Assembly (NCBI RefSeq): GCF_020386635.1
Contig: NZ_CP081942.1
Coordinates: 682,001-746,000 of the forward strand
DNA: 64,000 nucleotides
Source: Pseudomonas sp. MM211
GTDB lineage: Bacteria > Pseudomonadota > Gammaproteobacteria > Pseudomonadales > Pseudomonadaceae
Direction of reading: 5' to 3'
Below, one piece after another: positions 46,092 through 59,376 of the stretch (position 1 is the first letter of the stretch; every line of letters begins with the position of its first letter). Position numbers and translations under genes: made by a program. The notes under the pieces were generated by a model, which saw nothing but the letters and a program-made list of their open reading frames with translations, had not been told where the DNA came from and searched no databases.

Positions 46092-47374
46092 TGGCCCTCA
46101 CCGTCTTCGTCGGCGTGCTGATGGCCGCCATCCTCATCGGCGCCCCCATCGCCTACGCCCTGATTCTCTGTGGCGTTGCCCTGATGTGGCTGCTGGGGCT
46201 GTTCGATGGGCAGATCATCGCGCAGAACATCATCAACTCCGCCGGCAGCTTCCCCCTGCTGGCCATTCCATTGTTCATCATCGCCGGTGAGGTGATGAAC
46301 AGCGGCGGGCTGTCCAAACGCATCATCAACCTGGCCATCGCCATGGTTGGTCACCTGCGTGGCGGCCTCGGGTACGTGACCATCTTCGCGGGCGTGTTGC
46401 TGTCCAGCCTGTCCGGCTCGGCACTGGCCGACGCAGCTTCGCTGACGGCGCTGCTGCTGCCGATGATGGTCATCGCCGGCTACAACAAGAACCGCTCCGG
46501 TGGCCTGATCGCCTCGGTCTCGGTGCTCGGCTCGATCATCCCGCCGAGCATCGGCTTCGTGGTGCTGGGCGTGGCTTCCGGCCTGTCGATCACCAAGCTG
46601 TTCCTCGCTGGCATCGCTCCAGGGCTGATGATCGCCGTTGCACTGTGCGTGGCCTGGTGGCTGGTATCGCGCCGCGACACCGATGTGAAGCTGAGCCCGA
46701 AAGCATCCGGTAAGGAGCGCGCCAAGGCCTTTGTCGACAGCATCTGGGCACTGATGCTGCCAGTGATCATCGTCGTCGGCTTGCGCTTTGGCGTGGTGAC
46801 GCCGACCGAAGCGGGCGCCGTGGCCAGCGTTTATGCGCTGCTGGTTTCCGCACTGGTGTACCGCGAGTTGAATCTGAAGGATCTCAACGCGCTGTTGCTG
46901 CGTGCCGGCAAGACCACCGCAGCGGTGATGTTCCTGGTCGCGGCGGCATCGATCCCGGCGTGGATGATCACCATCGCCGACATTCCCGGCCAAATCATCG
47001 ACCTGATCGCGCCGGTGATGGACAACCCGAAACTGCTGATCCTGGTGCTGATGCTGCTGATCCTGGTGATCTCCATGGTCATGGATCTGACGCCGACCGT
47101 ACTGCTGCTCGCACCGATCCTGGTGCCCGTGGTGACGGCGGCGGGCATCGACCCGATCTATTTCGGCGTGCTGTTCATGATCAATTGCTCCATCGGCCTG
47201 ATTACCCCGCCCGTGGGCACGGTGCTCAACGTCGTCTGCGGTATCGGACGAATGCGCTACGAAGCACTGCTCAAGGGCACTTTCCCGTTCCTGATCGCCG
47301 AAGTCATCGTGCTGTTCCTGCTCGTGGCCTTCCCCGATCTGGTCACCGTCCCCGCGCAATGGTTCGCCAAATAA
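46091..47374 (+). CDS. TRAP transporter large permease (DctM), system 2
   Basis: The protein has 427 residues with multiple spans. Motifs include IPLFIIAGEVMNSGGL, LGSIIPPSIGFVVLG and IGLITPPVGTVLNVV. Its sequence differs clearly from the first DctM, so the two systems are not a recent duplication. Translational coupling to dctQ is suggested by the overlapping start. Confidence 0.91.
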   Translation: MALTVFVGVLMAAILIGAPIAYALILCGVALMWLLGLFDGQIIAQNIINSAGSFPLLAIPLFIIAGEVMNSGGLSKRIINLAIAMVGHLRGGLGYVTIFAGVLLSSLSGSALADAASLTALLLPMMVIAGYNKNRSGGLIASVSVLGSIIPPSIGFVVLGVASGLSITKLFLAGIAPGLMIAVALCVAWWLVSRRDTDVKLSPKASGKERAKAFVDSIWALMLPVIIVVGLRFGVVTPTEAGAVASVYALLVSALVYRELNLKDLNALLLRAGKTTAAVMFLVAAASIPAWMITIADIPGQIIDLIAPVMDNPKLLILVLMLLILVISMVMDLTPTVLLLAPILVPVVTAAGIDPIYFGVLFMINCSIGLITPPVGTVLNVVCGIGRMRYEALLKGTFPFLIAEVIVLFLLVAFPDLVTVPAQWFAK

Positions 47375-47400
47375 CAACAGCCAACAAAAAGGACTCCACC

Positions 47401-48399
47401 ATGAAAAAGCAACTGACCGCACTCGCTGCGTTGCTGCTGGCCAGCAGCCTGAGCTTCGCCGCCGAGTACAACTCGCACACCATCAAATTCGCCGCCACCA
47501 GCCCGAAGGGCACTCCGCCGGCCATCGGCATGGAACTGTTCGCCAAGAAAGTCAGTGAGCGCAGTGGCGGCAAGATCAAGGTGCGCACCTTTCCCAACGG
47601 CGTGCTGGGCGGTGACGTGCAGGTACTGTCATCGCTGCAGGGCGGGGTGATCGAGATGATGACCTGGAACGCCGGGCTGATGCTCAACCACGTTACCGAC
47701 TTCGGCATCCTCGACTTCCCGTTCCTGTACACCGACACCGCCAAGGTCGACGCCATGCTCGATGGCGAAGTCGGCAAGATGCTCACCGACCAGCTGCCGC
47801 CGCAGAACCTGGTCGGCCTGGCGTTCTGGGAGCTGGGGGTGCGCAACCTGACCAACAACAAGCGCCCGGTGGCGAAGCTGGAAGACATCGCCGGCCTGAA
47901 GATCCGCGCTCAGCAATCGCCGCTGTTCCTCGATGTGTGGTCGGCACTCGGCGCCAACCCGACGCCACTGCCATTCACCGAAGTGCACACAGCGCTGGAG
48001 ACCGGCACGGTCGACGGTCAGGAGAACCCGGCCGCGCTGATCCTCGCGTCCAAGTTCAACGAGGTGCAGAAGTACCTGAGTCTCACCCATCACAACTACA
48101 ACCCGCAGATCGTCCTGATCGGCAAAACCTTCTGGGACAAGCTCAACGACGACGAGAAGAAGCTGCTCAGCGAGGTGGCCATGGAAGTGCGCCTCGAGCA
48201 GCGGCAGATCTCCCGTGAGGCGGACAGCAAGGCCATCGCCGAACTGGAAGCGTCGGGCATGACGGTCAACGCAGTGCCGGATGAAGAAATCGCCCGCATC
48301 CAGGAAAAGATCCGCCCGGTCGTCGAGAAGTACGCCGCCAAGATCAACCCCGAGCTCGTGAAGAAAGTTTACGAGGCCATGGACGTCGCCCAGCCCTAA
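47401..48399 (+). CDS. TRAP transporter substrate-binding protein (DctP), system 2
   Basis: The protein has 332 residues. A signal peptide ends at SFAAEY near residue 21. The signature KLEDIAGLKIRAQQSPLFLD contains the conserved ligand-binding arginine, followed by FTEVHTALETGTVDGQENP. It resembles DctP proteins for C4-dicarboxylates and sugar acids. GGACTCCACC precedes the ATG. The gene order dctQ-dctM-dctP is the reverse of system 1. Confidence 0.9.
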   Translation: MKKQLTALAALLLASSLSFAAEYNSHTIKFAATSPKGTPPAIGMELFAKKVSERSGGKIKVRTFPNGVLGGDVQVLSSLQGGVIEMMTWNAGLMLNHVTDFGILDFPFLYTDTAKVDAMLDGEVGKMLTDQLPPQNLVGLAFWELGVRNLTNNKRPVAKLEDIAGLKIRAQQSPLFLDVWSALGANPTPLPFTEVHTALETGTVDGQENPAALILASKFNEVQKYLSLTHHNYNPQIVLIGKTFWDKLNDDEKKLLSEVAMEVRLEQRQISREADSKAIAELEASGMTVNAVPDEEIARIQEKIRPVVEKYAAKINPELVKKVYEAMDVAQP

Positions 48400-48426
48400 G
48401 TACCGCAGCGTCGCTGCACGAACAAG

Positions 48427-48450
48427 CGCGCCCGATCACTCGGGCGCGTT
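48427..48450 (+). terminator. Hairpin between the second dctP and the nitrilase gene
   Basis: CGCGCCCGA (48427-48435) pairs with TCGGGCGCG (48440-48448) over TCAC, followed only by TTCT. It is probably a partial terminator or mRNA-processing structure. Confidence 0.6.
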
Positions 48451-48472
48451 CTGCCAGTCATAGAGGAAACCC

Positions 48473-49276
48473 ATGAAAATTTCGGTCGCGCAGATCCACC
48501 CCGTTCCCGGCAACCCGACCCAGACCATCGAGAAAGTCGCCGAGCTGTCGCGCCAGACGGCACTCGAAGGCTCGCGTCTGATCGCCTTCCCTGAATGCCT
48601 GCTCACCGGCGGCTCGTTCGACAGCCGTGAAGATCTGGAGCGTGGCGCTATCGAGATCGAAGCACTGGCGCCGTTGCTGGCCGTAAGTGCGGAAACCGGT
48701 ATCTACATCATCGCCGGCTTCTACGAGCGCCGCCCGGACGCCATCTTCAACACTGCAGCATTGATTGGCCCTAAAGGTATCGTGGGTCTGCATCGCAAGC
48801 GTCACCTGCCCTTCATGATCGGTGACCGCTTCACCGATACCCCGGATGAGTGGACGCCACCGGTCTTCGATACCGAGATCGGTCGTATCGGCATGGCCAT
48901 CTGTTATGAAATCCGCTTCCCGGAAGTGGTACGCACCCTGGCCCTGGAAGGCGCCGACATCGTCGTACTGCCGGCCGCCTGGCCAGAGCAGGCGCGCATG
49001 CTGCCGGACATCTTCAGCACCGTGCGCGCAGCCGAGAACATCGTCTACTTCGTGGCGCCGAACCGTAACGATATGGACGGCGGCATGCAGTTCATCGGTA
49101 TGAGCCACATCATCGAGCCGTCCGGCAAGACGCTGGTACGTGCTGGCGCAGAAGATGGTGTGTTCACTGTCGAGATCGACGTGGAGAAAGCCCGCAACAA
49201 GTCGCTGATCCGCGAACCCGGCGTGTTCGAAGTGCATCCTTTCCGCGATCGCCTCCCCGATACCTACCGCATCTGA
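48473..49276 (+). CDS. Carbon-nitrogen hydrolase (nitrilase superfamily amidase)
   Basis: The protein has 267 residues. The catalytic triad is complete: Glu41 in IAFPECLLTGG, Lys109 in GLHRKRHLPF and Cys144 in GMAICYEIRFPE. Most relatives are amidases, omega-amidases or N-carbamoyl hydrolases rather than true nitrilases. The neighbours suggest it deamidates or de-carbamoylates an imported carboxylate-containing compound. GAGGAAACCC precedes the ATG. The next gene starts ten bases after its stop. Confidence 0.88.
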   Translation: MKISVAQIHPVPGNPTQTIEKVAELSRQTALEGSRLIAFPECLLTGGSFDSREDLERGAIEIEALAPLLAVSAETGIYIIAGFYERRPDAIFNTAALIGPKGIVGLHRKRHLPFMIGDRFTDTPDEWTPPVFDTEIGRIGMAICYEIRFPEVVRTLALEGADIVVLPAAWPEQARMLPDIFSTVRAAENIVYFVAPNRNDMDGGMQFIGMSHIIEPSGKTLVRAGAEDGVFTVEIDVEKARNKSLIREPGVFEVHPFRDRLPDTYRI

Positions 49277-49285
49277 GGTGACCTG

Positions 49286-50071
49286 ATGACCAATACACTC
49301 AAACAGCTGATGGCCCGCTCGCACACCTACGGCATGAACATCTACGGCACGTCGTCGATGGCCATCGAGGTAGCGGGAAACTGGGGTCTGGATTTCGTTT
49401 TCATCGATGCCGAGCACACTTCGCTGAGTATCGATCGCGACATGGAAAAGCTCATCCTGGCGGCCAAGTGCTCCGGCATCCATAGCCTGGTGCGCGTGCG
49501 TGGCACCCTTGAGTGGGATATCCGCAAGGCGCTGGAAATGGGCGCTTCGGGGGTGATCATTCCGCAGGTGCACAATGCCGAGCAGATGCGCACCATTATC
49601 CGCTACAGCAAGTTCCCGCCCATGGGCCGCCGTGGCGGTGACAGCTCGGTACGCTCGGCCAACTACGCAGGGCCGAACTTCGATTGGGGCAGTTATACAC
49701 AGGCGGAGAACGATCGCAGCGTGATCGTGCCGATGGCAGAGAGCTACGAGTTCTTCGACAACATCGACGAGATCCTCGACGTCGAAGGTATCGACGCCGT
49801 GCACTTCGGCCCGGCCGACTACTCACTGTCGCGCCAATTGCCGGTCGACTATCGGCTGGGCAACCCTGAAGTGCTGCAACGCCTGGAGTTGCTGATCGAG
49901 AAGTGCCACGCCCGCTCGATCCAGGTCATGGTGCCCTGCTTCCCAGCCGACGGCGAAACCGCCAAACGCCTGCTCGAGATGGGCAGCGACATGCTGTTGA
50001 TGGGCAGTGACCTGTCCTGGCTCAACCAGGCCGGGCGCAGCATCGCTGCGGTGAAAGAACAGTTGCAGTAA
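49286..50071 (+). CDS. HpcH/HpaI-family aldolase
   Basis: The protein has 261 residues. Key motifs are FVFIDAEHTSLSIDRD, LVRVRG (with the pyruvate-binding arginine), GASGVIIPQVHNAEQ and DAVHFGPADYSLS, placing it with 2-oxo-3-deoxy acid aldolases that release pyruvate using a divalent metal. It ends the cluster and is followed by a strong terminator. A pathway ending in pyruvate plus an aldehyde is implied; the substrate is unknown. Confidence 0.87.
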   Translation: MTNTLKQLMARSHTYGMNIYGTSSMAIEVAGNWGLDFVFIDAEHTSLSIDRDMEKLILAAKCSGIHSLVRVRGTLEWDIRKALEMGASGVIIPQVHNAEQMRTIIRYSKFPPMGRRGGDSSVRSANYAGPNFDWGSYTQAENDRSVIVPMAESYEFFDNIDEILDVEGIDAVHFGPADYSLSRQLPVDYRLGNPEVLQRLELLIEKCHARSIQVMVPCFPADGETAKRLLEMGSDMLLMGSDLSWLNQAGRSIAAVKEQLQ

Positions 50072-50085
50072 CCGAGTAAAGCGCC

Positions 50086-50124
50086 AAAAAACGAAGCCCG
50101 CTATATGCGGGCTTCGTCGTTTTT
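50086..50124 (+). terminator. Terminator of the TRAP/nitrilase/aldolase cluster
   Basis: ACGAAGCCCGC and GCGGGCTTCGT pair around TATAT, extended by A and T runs on either side. Confidence 0.9.
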
Positions 50125-50139
50125 GTGGGACGGGCCTTT

Positions 50140-50505
50140 GTAGCAGCCGGTTTGCTGGCGAAGCGGGCTAGAGAGCATCGCCGGCAAGCCGGCTCCTACG
50201 TGCGACCTGCAGCCTGTTCGCTACATTCGTTGTGCATAGGCGGAAGGTTAAACCTCAAGGCGGCCCCTGGTTACGCCTTCGGCTAACCCAGGCTACAGAA
50301 GCCACCTCAGGCATCGTAGGGTGGAAGACGCCTCATCCTTCCACCACAGCTCTCGCCCGCTCCGCCCCGTAGCCTGGGTCGAGCGAAGCGACACCCGGGA
50401 AGGCCTTCAAACCCAAAGCCTCGCGTGCGCATAACCGCCCTTTGTAGGAGCCGGCTTGCCGGCGATGCTCTTTGACCGAGGCTCGCCGGCAAGCCGGCTC
50501 CTACG
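50140..50505. repeat. REP-rich spacer between the catabolic cluster and the rRNA operon
   Basis: Two REP pairs flank the spacer: one at about 50140-50199, and one at 50444-50504, whose GTAGGAGCCGGCTTGCCGGC and reverse copy are near perfect. Between them are segments such as GTAGCCTGGGTCGAGCGAAG (about 50371-50390) and GTAGGGTGG, typical of other dispersed Pseudomonas intergenic repeats. No gene is seen. Confidence 0.8.
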
Positions 50506-50593
50506 TGCGGTCTGTAGCCCGCCCTGTGCGCCTTAGATCACGTCGCCAGGGTTGCCGCCCCACTCCCCCCACTTTTCCTGCGCCCAAAAGGCG

Positions 50594-50625
50594 AAACCCC
50601 AGACCTCTGTCGAGATCTGGGGTTT
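50594..50625 (-). terminator. rRNA operon terminator
   Basis: AAACCCCAGA (50594-50603) pairs with TCTGGGGTTT (50616-50625). On the minus strand it lies just after the 5S gene. Confidence 0.88.
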
Positions 50626-50633
50626 CTAGTAGA

Positions 50634-50752
50634 AGCTTGACGATGACCTACTCTCACATGGAGAAACTCCACACTACCATCGGCGATGCATCGTTTCACT
50701 ACTGAGTTCGGGATGGGATCAGGTGGTTCCAACGCTCTATGGTCGTCAAGCA
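50634..50752 (-). rRNA. rrf: 5S ribosomal RNA
   Basis: The minus strand starts TGCTTGACGACCATAGAGCG and ends with CGTCAAGCT, with the conserved CCCGAACTCAG segment between; the ends pair as in bacterial 5S rRNA. Ends are estimated to within a few bases. Confidence 0.95.
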
Positions 50753-50895
50753 ATCTGGTTGGGGAGTCGATGTTTAGGTCGCTTCCCCGAATTGGGTATG
50801 TGATATCAGTTGGTATTGCGTGTTCTTTTACAAATTTTCGGCATTACTGTCGACTTCTACCGTCTAACAGCCAAATTGTTTGGGTGTTATATGGT

Positions 50896-53785
<2,890 letters not shown>

Positions 53786-53931
53786 ATATAACCCCAAGCA
53801 ATCTGGTTACTGTCTATAACGTGAAGACGACATTCGCCGAAAATTTGCACTTGAGAACAACGCAAATTTTACCTTGACCAAATTAATTACCAGTGAAAGT
53901 AATTAATCAGTCACTTCTATCACATACCCAA

Positions 53932-53945
53932 ATTTTTAAAGAACG
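53932..53945 (-). promoter_or_regulatory. boxA antitermination signal before 23S
   Basis: The minus strand reads CGTTCTTTAAAAAT, a boxA-type sequence in the tRNA-23S spacer, expected to load Nus factors. Confidence 0.7.
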
Positions 53946-54044
53946 ATTTTTCTGACTGGTCAAAGACCAGAAATCAACACTCATCTGCCTAAACAGGAAT
54001 GCTCATTTCTGAACTCTAATTCTCAACAATCTCGAGGCTGTAAG

Positions 54045-54120
54045 TGGTGGAGCCAAGCGGGATCGAACCGCTGACCTCCTGCGTGCAAGGCAGGCGCTCT
54101 CCCAGCTGAGCTATGGCCCC
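54045..54120 (-). tRNA. tRNA-Ala (anticodon TGC)
   Basis: A 76-base cloverleaf on the minus strand, starting GGGGCCATAGCTCAGCTGGG with anticodon loop CTTGCAC and encoded CCA. It lies in the 16S-23S spacer, as is usual in Pseudomonas. Confidence 0.97.
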
Positions 54121-54151
54121 AAATACTTCCAAGGCCTGCACCCTCAACAAT

Positions 54152-54228
<77 letters not shown>

Positions 54229-54294
54229 AATCGTCTTTCGCAATGAATCAAGCAATTCGTGTGGGTGCTTATGAATAAGCTGGGATCTTTCGAT

Positions 54295-55832
<1,538 letters not shown>

Positions 55833-55993
55833 ATACTGCATGGGTTTTGAGAAAACCCTAAACTTGGCTCAGCAATCGCAAACTCTTCAATTAAGAAGAA
55901 AAAACTCTCTATTACGAGTGTTTACTTGTGATGCTGATAATCTTGCGATCCTCAGTCTTAGCTCACAAGCACCCACACGAATTGCTTGATTCA

Positions 55994-56008
55994 ATTGTTA
56001 AAGAACGT
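55994..56008 (-). promoter_or_regulatory. boxA antitermination signal in the 16S leader
   Basis: The minus strand reads GTTCTTTAACAATTG, matching the rRNA leader boxA (consensus TGCTCTTTAACAA), about 165 bases before 16S. Confidence 0.85.
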
Positions 56009-56041
56009 TTGGTTAAGTCTTTCGTCTCAACCGAGGCGCGC

Positions 56042-56380
56042 ATCTTACAGCAGCCTCATTTCCTGTCAAGTTGTTTTTGAAGAATTTTTTCTTTCTTCTC
56101 AACACCTTGCAGCACCCAACCAGATCATCTTCTCTCCAGCGGGAGGCGCATTCTACAGCGTTACAACCTGCTGTCAACACCCTCTTTACCGCCTTCGATC
56201 AAACCTGATCGAACCACCAACAGAGCCACTCAAACCACCCTGTCGATGCCGGCGCATTCTACTCGAATTCGCCGTCCGTGCAACCCTTATTTTCTTCTAA
56301 CTTCCTGATTAACAAGGAGTTTTCAGATCAGGCTGCGCCGGAAGTGGTGCGCATTATAGGCAGCCAGAATCTCAGGTCAA
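56042..56380 (-). promoter_or_regulatory. Four tandem sigma70 promoters of the rRNA operon
   Basis: On the minus strand there are four -35/-10 pairs, each with a 16-base spacer: TTGACC/TATAAT (56375-56380, 56353-56358), TTGCAC/TAGAAT (56278-56283, 56256-56261), TTGACA/TAGAAT (56172-56177, 56150-56155) and TTGACA/TAAGAT (56064-56069, 56042-56047). Every -10 is followed by GCGC, the GC-rich discriminator of stringently controlled rRNA promoters. The distal one has an A/T-rich upstream segment. Confidence 0.85.
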
Positions 56381-56454
56381 CCGTTTATTTCATCTAACTG
56401 CAATAAAACTGCTCTGGCGGCCTTCCCTCTATATAAGCAGCACTTCAGAGGCAG

Positions 56455-58016
56455 CTACTTGAGGCCCAGGCGCCTGGCCAAGCGCTGCAGATTGGCGCGA
56501 TCTACATCCAGCTCGCGCGCCACCTCGGCCCAACGCCCGGTATGGCGAACCAGTGCTGCCTCTATAAGGCGCCGTTGGTATTCATCTACCGCATCGCGCA
56601 GGCCCAGTCCCGCTGACGGCAACTCGCTGCTGGCGATCAAGGGGTTCTCTTCTTCTATATGCATTGCCAGGGATGGCTGCAGATCCAGCGCACGGCTATC
56701 GATGGTGAGGATCTGCGGGCGCTCTCCACAGGCTGACAAGGCCTTGATGGCCGCACGGCCAATCAGGTGCTCCAACTCCCGGACATTGCCCGGCCAGTCA
56801 TGCTGCAACAGGGTTTTCTGAGCATCGGCCGAAAGACGCAGGCTGCGCAGCCCCAGCCGCGCCCGGTTGTCTTCGAGGAAGTAGCCGGCAAGCAGCAGTA
56901 CATCACGCCCCCGCTCACGTAGCGTCGGCACCTTGAGTGGATACACGCTAAGGCGATGATAGAGGTCGGCGCGAAAGCGCCCGGCACGTACTTCTTCGGC
57001 CAGGTCACGATTGGTGGCAGCCAGCACCCGCACATCTACACGATGCTCGCGGTCGAGCCTACCCGTTGTAGCTGACCACTCTGCAGCACCCTCAACAGCT
57101 TCGACTGCACGGCGAGAGGCAGCTCGCCCACTTCATCGAGAAACAACGTGGCGCCATCGGCCACCTCGAACTTGCCACGCCGCTCACTGACGGCCCCCGA
57201 GAACGCTCCGCGCACGTGACCGAACAGCTCGCTTTCCACCAGGGTGTCCGGCAACGCAGCACAGTTGATGCTGACCATCGGCCGCGATGCACGCGTGGAC
57301 GCTGCATGCAGCGCCTCGGCGACCAGCTCCTTGCCCACACCGGTTTCGCCACTGATGAGGACGGTCAGGTCACTGCCGCCTACTAGCTCTATCTCCTGAA
57401 GCAGCGCCTTGTGCCTCGGACTCTGACCAATCATCTCCCGAGGACGCACGGCGTCGGCCGCCTGTTTATAGAGTTCGGCGCGCCGCTGTTCGTCTTCCAC
57501 ACGCCCCATCAGCAGACTGATCCGCTCGCTGGCGGCCACCGTCGCGGCTGCGAGGCTTGCGAAAGCCTCCAGCATGCCCAGGTCGACACGGCCAAAGCTG
57601 CTCGACTGCAGCGAGTCCAGGGTCAACAGCCCCCAGAGCTGCTCCTTTATATAGAGCGGACAGCCCAGGCAATCATGAACCTCGAGATGGCCATGCTGCC
57701 CTTCGAGCAGCCCGTCATAAGGATCGGGCAGTTCGCAGTCCGCGGCAAAACGAGTGGGCCCACGGTGCTGCAGCAACTCGTGCAGACGCGGATGCTCGCT
57801 CACCTTGAAGCGCCGCCCCATGGTGTCGGCACTCAGCCCCTCAACCGACAGCGGCACCAGCACATCGCCATCGAGCCTGAGCAGCGCCACGGCATCACAG
57901 GGAAACAGCTGCCGCAGTGCAGCAAGCAGCCGACGATAGCGCTCACTCTCGGGCAGCTCGCGAGACAGGTCATCGACCAATGGCAGCAGAGCGACGAGTA
58001 AGGGGCTAGAGGTCAT
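56455..58016 (-). pseudogene. fhpR: FhpR/NorR nitric-oxide-responsive sigma54 activator, frameshifted
   Basis: Two adjoining frames encode one NorR-type protein of about 520 residues. The first (58016 to 57036) has a GAF domain with the iron-ligand region LPDPYDGLL, Walker A GETGVGKE, the sigma54 loop GAFSGA and Walker [13 protein letters not shown]. It then reads VGSTASIV and stops. The second frame resumes with VRVLAATNRDLAEEVR and runs through the Fis-type helix-turn-helix to 56455. Reading GAC CGC GAG CAT CGT restores the usual DREHR, so one base is missing near 57053-57058. Either the gene is inactivated or this is a sequencing error. It is divergent from fhp. Confidence 0.85.
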
Positions 58017-58067
58017 AAAGACACCAAAAGAGTCATATAGACACATATCAACGAGAGTCGAAAAGAC
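58012..58067. promoter_or_regulatory. Three NorR/FhpR enhancer sites between fhpR and fhp
   Basis: GT-N7-AC sites, the NorR recognition pattern, occur as GTCATAAAGAC (58012-58022), GTCATATAGAC (58032-58042) and GTCGAAAAGAC (58057-58067). Three such sites upstream of a sigma54 promoter is the arrangement NorR needs for activation. The first overlaps the fhpR start codon, allowing autoregulation. Confidence 0.78.
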
Positions 58068-58109
58068 TCATAGCACGCGCAACCCCAGTAATCCAGCGGC
58101 TTTGCGAGT

Positions 58110-58125
58110 TGGCACGGGATCTGTA
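58110..58125 (+). promoter_or_regulatory. Sigma54 promoter of fhp with imperfect -12 element
   Basis: TGGCACG (58110-58116) is a perfect -24 box. At the required spacing the -12 position reads CTGTA (58121-58125) instead of TTGCA, losing the nearly invariant C. It lies about 47 bases before the fhp start. Confidence 0.6.
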
Positions 58126-58171
58126 ATGACCAAAGCAGAAAACTCTCATGCCTGCGACAGGAACCATCACC

Positions 58172-59353
58172 ATGCTGACCAGCCAACAACGCACCCTCAT
58201 CAAAGCCACCGTCCCGTTACTGGAAACCGGCGGTGAAGCGCTGACCCGGCACTTCTACGCCATGATGCTGGACGAATATCCCCAGGTTCGCCCGCTGTTC
58301 AACCAGGCTCACCAGGCCAGTGGCGACCAGCAGCGTGCCCTGGCCAATGGCGTGCTCATGTATGCCCGACATATCGACCAGCTCGAAGCACTCGGCCCGC
58401 TGGTGGGCCGTATCGTCAATAAACATGTATCCCTGCAGATCCTGCCGGAGCATTACCCCATCGTCGGCACCTGCCTGCTGCGCGCCATCAGGGAAGTGCT
58501 CGGCGAAGAGATCGCCACCGACGAGGTAATCGCTGCCTGGGCTGCCGCTTACGGGCAACTGGCAGACATTCTGATCGGTGCCGAGGAAAGCGCCTACCTT
58601 GAGCACGAGCAGGCGCCGGGCGGCTGGCGTGGCTCGCGGGACTTCAAGGTGGTGGCCAGAGCCGTGGAAAGCGAGGAGATCACCTCCTTCTATCTGGCGC
58701 CCGTCGATGGCGGTGACGTGCTGATTCAGCAGCCCGGCCAGTACATCGGTCTGCGCATGGTTATCGATGGCAAGGAGCAGCGCCGCAACTACTCGCTGTC
58801 CGCTCGGGGCAATGGCCGTGAGTACCGCATCAGCGTCAAGCGCGAGGCCGACGGCAAGGTTTCCAACTACCTGCACGACCACATCCAGGTAGGCGATACC
58901 CTGGAGCTGTTCCCGCCAGCCGGCGACTTCGTGTTACGTGATTCGAACAAGCCTCTGGCGCTGATCACCGCAGGCGTGGGCATCACGCCGGCACTGGCGA
59001 TGGTCGAAGCCGCCCGCGAGAACGGACGCCCCATCCACTTCATTCACTACGCACGCCATGGCGGTGTGCATGCCTTCAAGAAATGGATCGAGGAGCAGAG
59101 CCGCGACTACCCGCAGATCAGCTATCGGTTCTGCTACAGCGAGCCGCGCGATGGCGACCAGCCACACGGCCAGGGCGTGATCAACCGCGAGCAACTGGCG
59201 GACTGGCTGCCTGAAGAGCGCGATCTGGATGCCTACTTCCTCGGCCCGAAACCCTTCATGGCTCAGGTGAAGCGCCACCTTGGGGAGCTGGGCGTACCGG
59301 CAGAGCAGTGCCACTACGAGTTCTTCGGCCCGGCCTCCGAGCTGGATGCCTGA
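58172..59353 (+). CDS. fhp: Flavohemoprotein, nitric oxide dioxygenase
   Basis: The protein has 393 residues from ATG 58172, which follows CAGGAACC; the in-frame ATG at 58148 would add eight residues. An N-terminal globin domain has HFYAMMLDEYPQVRPLFNQ and the proximal histidine region LVGRIVNKHVSLQILPEHY. A ferredoxin-reductase FAD domain follows (GQYIGLRMVIDGKEQRRNYS with the RxYS motif), then an NAD domain (LALITAGVGITPALAMV). It converts nitric oxide and oxygen to nitrate in the cytosol. Length equals the P. aeruginosa homologue. Confidence 0.94.
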   Translation: MLTSQQRTLIKATVPLLETGGEALTRHFYAMMLDEYPQVRPLFNQAHQASGDQQRALANGVLMYARHIDQLEALGPLVGRIVNKHVSLQILPEHYPIVGTCLLRAIREVLGEEIATDEVIAAWAAAYGQLADILIGAEESAYLEHEQAPGGWRGSRDFKVVARAVESEEITSFYLAPVDGGDVLIQQPGQYIGLRMVIDGKEQRRNYSLSARGNGREYRISVKREADGKVSNYLHDHIQVGDTLELFPPAGDFVLRDSNKPLALITAGVGITPALAMVEAARENGRPIHFIHYARHGGVHAFKKWIEEQSRDYPQISYRFCYSEPRDGDQPHGQGVINREQLADWLPEERDLDAYFLGPKPFMAQVKRHLGELGVPAEQCHYEFFGPASELDA

Positions 59354-59376
59354 CGCTCTCTCTTAATAGTGGCGGG

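Noticed and set aside
46022..47422. 466-codon minus-strand frame over dctM
   Set aside because: Composition is extremely rich in His, Gln, Asp and Arg, typical of an antisense shadow of a membrane protein gene.
55986..56300. 104-codon plus-strand frame in the rRNA leader
   Set aside because: It lies across the tandem rRNA promoters and boxA on the other strand and has no ribosome site or recognisable product.
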